This document shows positions 8,222 to 15,127 of a stretch of DNA of 64,000 nt, one piece after another. A program made the translations under genes and the position numbers. Numbering within the stretch: position 1 is the first letter of the stretch; every line of letters begins with the position of its first letter. The notes under the pieces are model-generated. The model did no database searches. It was not told the origin of the DNA and saw only the letters and a list, made by a program, of their open reading frames with translations. Source of the DNA: RDXT01 sp033765305 (GTDB lineage: Bacteria > Bacteroidota > Bacteroidia > J057); NCBI GenBank assembly GCA_033765305.1, contig JANRID010000010.1:62001-126000 (forward strand), in the 5' to 3' direction.

Positions 8222-9499
8222 GGCTTCGGCCATCTGGCGGGTGGCATCCCGGCGGGTAAATCCGCGGGTGTCCGCCGCTTCGGTGGCGAGTGTGCCTGCC
8301 TGATACTGCGCATACCGGCGCAGGATTTCCGCTTTCATTGCTTCCTTGTCCTCAAACCCGCAGGCCCTGCCGGAGCGGGCTTCGCGCAGCACGCGCGCGG
8401 CGTCGGCCTCCGGCGGCGCGATAGCCAGCACCGGGCGGCGCGACCCGATGTATTCGTAGGTTTTGCCGGGGATATGGCCCATGACATTGGGCACGTTGTT
8501 GACGAGCAGCAGCAGGAGCTGGGCGCTGCGGGTATAGCGCAGCACCTCGCTGTGCGGCACATAGTCGATGCGCTCCACGCAGCCGCTCAGGCCGGCGGCC
8601 TCCAGCTGGCGGAAGGTGACGTGGTCGGCTTTGCCGACGAAGCGCAGCACCAGGTCGCGGCGCAGGTCCGGATGGTCCTGGTAGAGTTCGCCGAAGGCCT
8701 CCCAGAGCCGGGGCGGGTTGCGGTCGGCGTTGAGGTAGCCGATATGGGCGCAGACGAAGCGCGGCTCCAGCGGCGGCGGATCGAAGGCAAAATCCTGGTC
8801 GTCGAAGCCGTTGAGGATAACGCGGGGATTGCGGGCGCCCAGGGCCCGGAATTCCTCCGCCCAGACCCAGCTGACGGTCACCAGCTGATCCGCTTCGCGC
8901 ACGACGCTGGCTTCCATGCGGCGGTGCAGGCGGTCGGCCCAGGGCGTGAGGCCCAGCTGCGGATAAAAATCGATATTGGTCCAGGGGTCGCGGAAGTCGG
9001 CGATCCAGGGCAGGCCAGTCCGGCGCTTGAGGCCGCGGGCGATCAGGTGCACCGTATGCGGCGGCCCGCTGGACAGGATAGCGTCCACGGGATGCTGCCG
9101 GAGCCAGGCATCGAGGCGGCGCACCGAGGGGCCTATCCAGAAGCGGCGGGCGTCGGGGATAAAAAAATTGCCCCGGATCCAGACCGAGAGGCGTTCGGTC
9201 AGGGAAGGCGGCCGGTCTTCGGTAAGGAAGCCGGAATATACGCGCTCCTGTTTGCCCTTGCCGGTAAAGCGCTTGTACCACTCGTAGGGCTCCCAGATCG
9301 GGCCGCGCAGGATTTCCAGATCCGGCGGAATATCAGCCTCCAGCGAAGGGTCCAGCACCGGATAGGACGGATTGGCCGGCACATAGACCACCGGCTCCCA
9401 GCCGAAATCCCGGAGGTATTTGGCAAATTTCAGCACACGCTGCACGCCGGCCCCGCCGCTGGGCGGCCAGTAATAGGTAATCAGCAGGACCCGGGGCAT
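8192..9499 (-). CDS. GT-B fold glycosyltransferase (GT4-like)
   Basis: A 435-aa cytoplasmic or peripheral-membrane enzyme. The N-terminal motif YYWPPSGGAGVQRVLKF is the acceptor-side glycine-rich loop of GT4 enzymes. The C-terminal Rossmann half contains IGYLNADRNP, RFVGKAD and GHIPGKTYEYIGSRRPVLA, the donor-sugar region with the usual E-x-x-G-like pattern. It probably adds a sugar to a surface polysaccharide; donor and acceptor cannot be read from sequence. It starts six bases after gcvH, so the two are likely cotranscribed, although their functions look unrelated. Its 3' end overlaps argS by 30 bases on the opposite strand. Confidence 0.85.
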   Translation of the reverse strand: MPRVLLITYYWPPSGGAGVQRVLKFAKYLRDFGWEPVVYVPANPSYPVLDPSLEADIPPDLEILRGPIWEPYEWYKRFTGKGKQERVYSGFLTEDRPPSLTERLSVWIRGNFFIPDARRFWIGPSVRRLDAWLRQHPVDAILSSGPPHTVHLIARGLKRRTGLPWIADFRDPWTNIDFYPQLGLTPWADRLHRRMEASVVREADQLVTVSWVWAEEFRALGARNPRVILNGFDDQDFAFDPPPLEPRFVCAHIGYLNADRNPPRLWEAFGELYQDHPDLRRDLVLRFVGKADHVTFRQLEAAGLSGCVERIDYVPHSEVLRYTRSAQLLLLLVNNVPNVMGHIPGKTYEYIGSRRPVLAIAPPEADAARVLREARSGRACGFEDKEAMKAEILRRYAQYQAGTLATEAADTRGFTRRDATRQMAEALHALRHSNP

Positions 9500-9505
9500 G
9501 GGGAA

Positions 9506-9892
9506 TCAGTTCGGCTGCCCGACCATCTTGGCATACTCCGCTGCCGTCATCAGATCCGCATCCTCGAATGCCTCCTCGATCCGGACGCGGATCATCCAGC
9601 CGTCGCCGTAGGGATCGCTGTTGACCAGCTCCGGCTGGCGGACAAGGGCATCGTTGATTTCGATCACCTCGCCGGATACCGGCATGAAGAGGTCTGAAAC
9701 GGTTTTGACGGCCTCGACCGTGCCGAAAATCGCCCCCCGCTCGATGGACTGCCCGAGTGTTTCGATATCGACATAGACGATATCGCCGAGTTCGCCCTGG
9801 GCAAAATCGGTAATGCCGACCGTCGCGACGTCCCCTTCGAGCATAACCCATTCATGCTCTTTGGTATAGCGTAGATGTTCCGGAAAAAACAT
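9506..9892 (-). CDS. gcvH: Glycine cleavage system H protein
   Basis: A 128-aa lipoyl-carrier protein of the glycine cleavage complex; it shuttles the aminomethyl group between the P, T and L proteins. The lipoylation site is K63 in VEAVKTVSD, and the fold signatures HEWV near the start and GDGWMIRVRI near the end are present. Length matches the family. The other gcv genes are not nearby, as is usual in Bacteroidota. No glycine riboswitch is evident upstream. Cotranscribed with the downstream glycosyltransferase. Confidence 0.97.
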   Translation of the reverse strand: MFFPEHLRYTKEHEWVMLEGDVATVGITDFAQGELGDIVYVDIETLGQSIERGAIFGTVEAVKTVSDLFMPVSGEVIEINDALVRQPELVNSDPYGDGWMIRVRIEEAFEDADLMTAAEYAKMVGQPN

Positions 9893-9960
9893 GACAGCTC
9901 TCGGTTTGAGTGGGTGGAGGCCGGGCGTGCGGAGCGGCAGGCGGGGCCGGAAACTGGCTG

Positions 9961-9999
9961 AAATTGCACCAAGATTTCGGAATGTGCAAGCGGCAATTT
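9961..9999. repeat. Nested inverted repeat between pdxH and gcvH
   Basis: AAATTGC (9961-9967) pairs with GCAATTT (9993-9999), and inside it TTGCAC (9964-9969) can alternatively pair with GTGCAA (9984-9989). It directly follows the pdxH stop codon and lies about 70 bases upstream of gcvH on the same strand. It could be a terminator-like hairpin or a leader structure. Confidence 0.45.
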
Positions 10000-10650
10000 T
10001 CAGGGGGCGAGCCGCCCGGCCAGCCAGGCGCCGTCGGGCTGGCGGGTGTACACGATCCGGTCGTGGAGGCGGCTGGGACGCCCCTGCCAGAACTCGATCC
10101 ATTCGGGGTGTACGCGGTAGCCGCCCCAGTGCGGCGGGCGGGGGATATATTCCTGGTCGGCGAAGCGCCCGGCGGCTTCCTGCACCCGCTGCTCCAGCTC
10201 CGCGCGGCTGCCGATGGGCTCGCTCTGGGGCGAGGCCCAGGCGCCGATGCGGCTGCCCCGGTCGCGGCTTTGGAAGTAGGTGTCCGACTCTTCGGCGCTT
10301 ACCTGGCGCGTGCGCCCTTCGATGCGGACCTGGCGCTCCAGCTCCGGCCACCAGAAGGTCAGCGCTGCCCAGGCGTCCGGGGCCAGCTCGCGCGATTTGC
10401 GGCTGCTGTAGTTGGTGAAGAAGACAAAGCCCTGCTCATCGAAATTTTTCAGCAGCACGATGCGCGCCGAAGGGCGCCCTTCGCGCACCGTGGCCAGGGA
10501 CATGGCATTGGGCTCGGCGACCTGCGCCTGGACCGCTTCCTGAAACCAGCGCTCGAACTGCTGGATGGCATCCGGATGCAGGCTGGCTTCATCGAGCTGG
10601 TGCTGCCGGTACTCCCGGCGCAGATCGGCTACGGTATGGCGGATCGACAT
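10000..10650 (-). CDS. pdxH: Pyridoxamine/pyridoxine 5'-phosphate oxidase
   Basis: A 216-aa FMN enzyme that oxidises PNP or PMP to pyridoxal 5'-phosphate. The start MSIRHTVADLRREY matches the family N-terminus. FMN and substrate-binding blocks are visible: RIVLLKNFDEQGFVFFTNY, LTFWWPELERQVRIEG, and the C-terminal WGGYRVHPEWIEFWQGRPSR with RLHDR. Length equals the typical 215-220 aa. A longer upstream frame is an artefact. Divergent from cutA across 162 bases. Confidence 0.97.
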   Translation of the reverse strand: MSIRHTVADLRREYRQHQLDEASLHPDAIQQFERWFQEAVQAQVAEPNAMSLATVREGRPSARIVLLKNFDEQGFVFFTNYSSRKSRELAPDAWAALTFWWPELERQVRIEGRTRQVSAEESDTYFQSRDRGSRIGAWASPQSEPIGSRAELEQRVQEAAGRFADQEYIPRPPHWGGYRVHPEWIEFWQGRPSRLHDRIVYTRQPDGAWLAGRLAP

Positions 10651-10776
10651 GGGGCAAGCAATTGACAGTTGGCAACATAAAACGGGAATCCGGCTGCGAT
10701 GTTGGGCGCTGGCAGGGGATTGTGCAATGATTCCCGTCAATTCCGGCAGTGCGCACGTACGGGAATCCGGCCGGAA

Positions 10777-10808
10777 TTTCACTTTATCCGCCGCAGCATC
10801 TAACTTGG
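10777..10808 (+). promoter_or_regulatory. Candidate promoter for cutA
   Basis: TTTC (10777-10780), 20 bases, then TAACTTGG (10801-10808), an imperfect match to TTTG-N20-TAnnTTTG. The ATG follows at 10813, so transcription would start about at the start codon (a nearly leaderless message). Confidence 0.3.
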
Positions 10809-10812
10809 CCGC

Positions 10813-11139
10813 ATGGAAATACGCTGGGTGTACATCACCTGCGCCAGCATGGCGGAGGCGCAGGACATCGGACGCAGCCTGGTATCGGAGCGCCTGGCGG
10901 CCTGCGCCAACTGCTGGGGCGGGGTGCAGTCGGTGTACTGGTGGGAAGGCAAGGTCGTGGAGGATCAGGAGGCCGTGCTCATCGCCAAAACGACCGTCCC
11001 GCTGCTCGAAGCGCTGATGCAGCGCGTCCGTGCGCTGCACAGCTATTCGGTCCCCTGCATCGAAGCCCTGCCGGCAGCGGAGAGCCATCCTGCCTATGCC
11101 GCCTGGATTCACGAAACCTTGCATGCCGCCCATGAATGA
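10813..11139 (+). CDS. cutA: CutA1-family divalent-cation tolerance protein
   Basis: A 108-aa trimeric ferredoxin-like protein. Diagnostic motifs are ERLAACANCW, VYWWEGKV and ALHSYSVPCIEALP, all in order and at normal length. CutA1 is linked to copper tolerance, but its molecular role is still unclear. Its last codons overlap the start of the acetyltransferase by eight bases, indicating coupled translation. Confidence 0.95.
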   Translation: MEIRWVYITCASMAEAQDIGRSLVSERLAACANCWGGVQSVYWWEGKVVEDQEAVLIAKTTVPLLEALMQRVRALHSYSVPCIEALPAAESHPAYAAWIHETLHAAHE

Positions 11140-11620
11140 GATCCGGATCCGCCCAGCCGGGCCCGCCGATATGCCCGCTGTGCACCAGCTCGTCCGCGAA
11201 CTGGCTGAGTACGAGCGTGCTCCGGAAGAGGTGCTGACCTCGCCCGAAGAGCTGCTGGCCGACGGCTTCGGCCCCCGGCCCTCCTTCGAGTGCCTGGTCG
11301 CCGAAAACCCGGAGGGCGACATGGCGGGCATCGCCCTGTTTTTTACGGCCTATTCTACCTGGAAAGGCCGCGTGCTGTATCTGGACGATCTGGTGGTGAC
11401 GGAGCGCTTCCGGGGCCGGGGCATCGGCCCGATGCTGCTGGAGGCCGTGCGGGATCTGGCCCGTGCGCGCGGCATGCGCCAGGTGCGCTGGCAGGTGCTG
11501 AAGTGGAATACGCCCGCCATCCGCATGTACGAGCGCTATGCTCCGGAAATGGACGGGGAATGGATCAACTGCCGCCTGCATGTGCACAGCGGCGGGGCGC
11601 AGCCGGAGCAGGATGCCTGA
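11132..11620 (+). CDS. GNAT N-acetyltransferase (SSAT-like)
   Basis: A 162-aa acetyl-CoA-dependent acetyltransferase. The core motif A is LDDLVVTERFRGRGIGPMLL, with the R/Q-x-x-G-x-G/A pyrophosphate loop (RGRGIG). Motif B includes WQVLKWNTPAIRMYER. The N-terminal QLVRELAEYERAPEEV and TWKGRVLYLDDL layout resembles spermidine/diamine acetyltransferases, but the substrate cannot be assigned. The start at 11132 overlaps cutA by eight bases; upstream in-frame Met codons lie inside cutA and are unlikely starts. Confidence 0.85.
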   Translation: MNEIRIRPAGPADMPAVHQLVRELAEYERAPEEVLTSPEELLADGFGPRPSFECLVAENPEGDMAGIALFFTAYSTWKGRVLYLDDLVVTERFRGRGIGPMLLEAVRDLARARGMRQVRWQVLKWNTPAIRMYERYAPEMDGEWINCRLHVHSGGAQPEQDA

Positions 11621-11665
11621 ACCCCTGCCGGGAGATATAGACCAAACCATCCAAGCTGAGAACCT

Positions 11666-12412
11666 ATGCCTACCATGCTCATCACCGGCGCTACCGCCGG
11701 CATCGGCGAGGCCGCTGCAGAAAAATTTGCTGCCGCAGGCTACCGCCTGATCCTGACCGGCCGCCGCCGCGGGCGCCTCGATGCGCTTGCAGCGCGCCTG
11801 CCCGCCGAGACCTTGGCCCTGTGCTTCGACGTGCGCGACCCTGAAGCCGTGCGCGCCGCCCTCGATTCCCTGCCCGCTGAATGGCAGCAGGTGGATCTCC
11901 TGCTCAACAATGCCGGCCTCGCTGCCGGCCTGAGCCCCATCCACGAGGGCCTGCTCTCCGACTGGGAGCAGATGATCGACACCAACCTGAAAGGCTTGCT
12001 CTACCTCACGCGCGCCATTGCGCCGCAGATGGTGGCCCGCCGCAGCGGCCATATTATCAACATCGGCTCCATCGCCGGCAAGGAAGCCTACCTCAACGGC
12101 AACGTCTACTGCGCAACCAAGCATGCCGTGGATGCCCTGACGCGCTGCATGCGCATGGATCTGGTTCCCTATGGCATCAAGGTCAGCAACGTCGCCCCGG
12201 GCATGGTGGAAACTGAATTCAGCCAGGTCCGCTTCAAAGGCGACACGGCGCGGGCTGGCAAGGTGTACGAGGGCCTGCAGCCGCTGACGGCGGCAGATAT
12301 TGCCGATGTGATCTACTTTGTGGCAACCTGCCCGCCCCATGTGACCATCAACGATATCCTGGTCATGCCCACGGCCCAGGCCTCGGTGGCGGTCGTGCAC
12401 CGGCAGCCGTGA
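11666..12412 (+). CDS. YdfG-like short-chain dehydrogenase
   Basis: A 248-aa classical SDR. The nucleotide-binding motif is TGATAGIGEAAA (T-G-x3-G-x-G), followed by an RR pair (TGRRRGRLDAL) after the second strand that favours NADP. The NNAG motif, the catalytic Ser in INIGSIAG and the Y-x-x-x-K motif (YCATK) are all present. The tail ending in ITINDILVMPTAQ-like sequence is typical of E. coli YdfG, a 3-hydroxy acid/L-allo-threonine dehydrogenase. Physiological substrate not certain. Confidence 0.85.
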   Translation: MPTMLITGATAGIGEAAAEKFAAAGYRLILTGRRRGRLDALAARLPAETLALCFDVRDPEAVRAALDSLPAEWQQVDLLLNNAGLAAGLSPIHEGLLSDWEQMIDTNLKGLLYLTRAIAPQMVARRSGHIINIGSIAGKEAYLNGNVYCATKHAVDALTRCMRMDLVPYGIKVSNVAPGMVETEFSQVRFKGDTARAGKVYEGLQPLTAADIADVIYFVATCPPHVTINDILVMPTAQASVAVVHRQP

Positions 12413-12487
12413 GGCGGGCGCGGCCTCATTTCGCCGAAAACTTCCTGCAATGCATCGGCAGCAGACAGCAGATTCCGGCAGGAGGCG

Positions 12488-12495
12488 TAAGTTTG
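12488..12495 (+). promoter_or_regulatory. TAAGTTTG, possible -7 element
   Basis: A perfect TAnnTTTG match about 190 bases before the S46 peptidase. No TTG lies at the expected distance upstream, so support is weak. Confidence 0.25.
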
Positions 12496-12619
12496 CGCGG
12501 CCTGCACCGACTCATGTTCCGCAGCTGGCGCCTTTCAGCCCCTTACGCCGCCCGAATCCCGCTGTTTCTGTATTGTGTATTCCGTCCGTTGTCTCCTGTC
12601 TCACTGCTTCCGTCTTCCG

Positions 12620-12647
12620 ACTTGATACTTCATACTTGCTACTCAAC
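12620..12647 (+). repeat. Degenerate 7-bp tandem repeat
   Basis: Four consecutive 7-mers, ACTTGAT, ACTTCAT, ACTTGCT and ACTCAAC, in an AT-rich leader just upstream of the S46 peptidase gene. It may be a microsatellite or part of a promoter region. Confidence 0.5.
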
Positions 12648-12683
12648 TTACTGCTCACTACGCGTTCCGATCAATACCCAATA

Positions 12684-14981
12684 ATGATGATGCACCGAAT
12701 CACCCCGATCCGCCGCAGCCTGCTGCTGAGCCTGCTGCTCAGCCTGGCCGGTCTGGCTGCCGCACAGCAAGCCAATCCCTACGGCGCCCGCTCGTACGAA
12801 GGCATGTGGCTCCCGCTCAACCTGCAGGAGCTCAACTACGCCGATATGAAGTCGCTGGGCCTGGAGCTGCCTGCCAATCAGGTATATAACGAACAGGCAC
12901 CCAGCCTGGAGGATGCCATCGTGAAGCTCAACGGCGGCAGCTGCACCGCTGAAATGATCTCCGGCGAAGGCCTCGTCCTCACCAACCACCACTGCGCCTT
13001 CGACGCCATTGCCGAGCTGAGCAGCGTCAATGAGGACCTGCTGACCAATGGCTTCTGGGCCATGAGCCGCAGCGACGAGCTGCCGATTCCCGGCGCAACG
13101 GCTGCATATCTGATGCGTTCGGAGAATGTGACGCTGACGGTCCTGGCCAAGGGCGAAGATCCTGAAACCGTGGCCGCCCGCATCGATTCGATCGAGCAGG
13201 CTGCTTCCCAGGAAGGCAAATATGAGACCGAGGTCAAGGAAATGTTCTCCGGCCTGGAATACTATCTGTTTGTCTATGAGGTATATACCGATGTGCGCCT
13301 GGTAGGGGCACCGCCCAGCTCGATCGGCAAGTTCGGCTACGACAAAGACAACTGGGTCTGGCCCCGCCATACGGGCGACTTCAGCCTGCTGCGCGTCTAT
13401 GCCGGGAAGGACAACAAACCTGCCGAGTACGCCGCCGACAACGTGCCCTTCAAGCCGCGCCACTTCCTGCCGGTTTCCCTCAAAGGCGTTCAGGAGCAAG
13501 ACTATGCAATGATCATGGGCTATCCGGGCTCCACCGAGCGCTACCTGACCAGCCCGGCGATCCAGCTGGCCCTGGAGCAGTCCAACCGGGCTAAAATCGA
13601 CCTGCTGGGCGCCAAGACCCAGGTGATGAAGTCGTTCATGGACCGCAGCGATTCGGTCCGCATCGCCCTGGCATCTGAGTATGCCTCGCTGATGAACGCG
13701 TACAAATACTTCATCGGCCAGACCGAGATGCTCGACCGCTACGATATTGTAGGGCTGCGCAAGCAGGAAGAGGCGAAGTTTCAGGCATGGGCCGATGCAG
13801 ATGCCGTCCGGAAGGAGAAATACGGCACGCTGATGCAGGACTTCGAGGAACTGTACGCCGCGTACAAGCCGGCAGACAAGGCGATGAACTACGTCAACTT
13901 CGGCGCATTCTCCACGCAGGCGCTCACCTATACCTACTCGGCCCTGGCCCCGCTGCGCGGCGCCATCAACTCCGGCAACCCGCAGGCTGCCCAAGGCGCT
14001 GCGGCGCAGACGCGCGAAGGGCTCGACGGGCACTTCGGCAAGTTCTTCCGCCAGGTGGATCAGGAAGTTTTTACCCAGACCTTCCTGCGCTTCTACCAGG
14101 ATCTGCCTGCCGACTGGCGCCCGGCGATTTTCGACGAACTGCTGAACGAACCGGTTGGCACCCAGGCCCCTGCTCCTGCCGAGGAGCCCAAAGCCAAGAA
14201 GAAAAAGAAGAAAAAAGGCAGCGAAAGCGCCTCGATCGTAGTGGCCGAAGCACCTGCGCCCGCCGACATCGAATCGAAGATCCGCCGCTGGACCGAGCGC
14301 GCGTACGCTACGGCCCTCGCCACCAACCGCAGCCGCATGGAGGCCTTCCTGAACAATCCCCAGAAAGGCGTCATCGAGCAGGACCCGATCTTCCGCTTCC
14401 TGCGCGGTGTCATCAACTACTATATCGAGCGGGTGCAGATCTCGGACAATGCCTTCGAGTCTCAGCGCGCAGTCCTGAACAAGGCCTACCAGAGCGCGCT
14501 CCGCGAATACGAGCCCCAGCGCCGCTTCTATCCGGATGCCAACTCCACCATGCGCCTCACCTACGGCAAGGTATTGCCCTATTATCCCCGCGACGGGGTG
14601 TTCTACAACTACTACACCACGCTGGACGGGATCATGGAGAAGGAGGACCCCACCGATCCGGACTACATCGTGCCTGCAAAGCTGAAGGAGCTGTACAAGC
14701 AGAAGGATTTCGGCAAATACGGCCAGAACGGCAGCATGCGGGTCTGCTTCCTCACCACCAACGACATCACCGGCGGCAACTCGGGCTCGCCGGTCCTCAA
14801 CAGCCGGGGCGAGCTGATCGGCTGCGCTTTCGACGGCAACTGGGAGGCGATGGCCGGGGACATCTACGTATTCCCCCAGTTCAACCGCACCATCGCCGTG
14901 GACATCCGCTACGTGCTCTTCGTCATCGATAAATTCGCCGGGGCAGGCCATCTGCTCAAGGAGATGAAAATCGTGGAATAA
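12684..14981 (+). CDS. S46 dipeptidyl-peptidase, DPP7-type
   Basis: A secreted 765-aa serine peptidase with signal peptide (RRSLLLSLLLSLAGLAAAQ); three ATG codons at 12684-12692 make the exact start uncertain. The catalytic His is in TNHHC (about residue 102-103) and the nucleophile in GGNSGSP (about S700). Eighteen residues after the Ser is a Gly (AFDGNWE). In characterised S46 enzymes Gly at this place gives DPP7-type hydrophobic/broad specificity, while Arg gives the acidic DPP11 type. The enzyme releases dipeptides from peptide N-termini in the periplasm. Odd feature: a KAKKKKKKKG run near residue 505 followed by an Ala/Pro linker, probably a surface loop in the helical domain. Confidence 0.93.
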   Translation: MMMHRITPIRRSLLLSLLLSLAGLAAAQQANPYGARSYEGMWLPLNLQELNYADMKSLGLELPANQVYNEQAPSLEDAIVKLNGGSCTAEMISGEGLVLTNHHCAFDAIAELSSVNEDLLTNGFWAMSRSDELPIPGATAAYLMRSENVTLTVLAKGEDPETVAARIDSIEQAASQEGKYETEVKEMFSGLEYYLFVYEVYTDVRLVGAPPSSIGKFGYDKDNWVWPRHTGDFSLLRVYAGKDNKPAEYAADNVPFKPRHFLPVSLKGVQEQDYAMIMGYPGSTERYLTSPAIQLALEQSNRAKIDLLGAKTQVMKSFMDRSDSVRIALASEYASLMNAYKYFIGQTEMLDRYDIVGLRKQEEAKFQAWADADAVRKEKYGTLMQDFEELYAAYKPADKAMNYVNFGAFSTQALTYTYSALAPLRGAINSGNPQAAQGAAAQTREGLDGHFGKFFRQVDQEVFTQTFLRFYQDLPADWRPAIFDELLNEPVGTQAPAPAEEPKAKKKKKKKGSESASIVVAEAPAPADIESKIRRWTERAYATALATNRSRMEAFLNNPQKGVIEQDPIFRFLRGVINYYIERVQISDNAFESQRAVLNKAYQSALREYEPQRRFYPDANSTMRLTYGKVLPYYPRDGVFYNYYTTLDGIMEKEDPTDPDYIVPAKLKELYKQKDFGKYGQNGSMRVCFLTTNDITGGNSGSPVLNSRGELIGCAFDGNWEAMAGDIYVFPQFNRTIAVDIRYVLFVIDKFAGAGHLLKEMKIVE

Positions 14982-15007
14982 GCGCCAGATTCTAGCTGCT
15001 TGATATA

Positions 15008-15035
15008 CAGGCTGCTCCGGTTCCGGGGCAGCCTG
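15008..15035 (+). terminator. Strong hairpin after the S46 gene
   Basis: A 13-base stem (one G-T wobble) closing over a two-base TT, starting CAGGCTGC and ending GCAGCCTG. It follows the S46 stop by 27 bases. There is no clear T-run, so termination is likely but not certain. Confidence 0.5.
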
Positions 15036-15127
15036 TGCTGTCTGGTACGGGAGGGAAATAGCCGGTGCGTGTATAGACAGGCTGCGGAAAATGCATATCT
15101 TTTGGCACGTGCTTAATGGACTGCTGC

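Noticed and set aside
9893..9999. Glycine riboswitch upstream of gcvH
   Set aside because: The leader is about 107 bases and has a nested inverted repeat but no recognisable glycine aptamer core.
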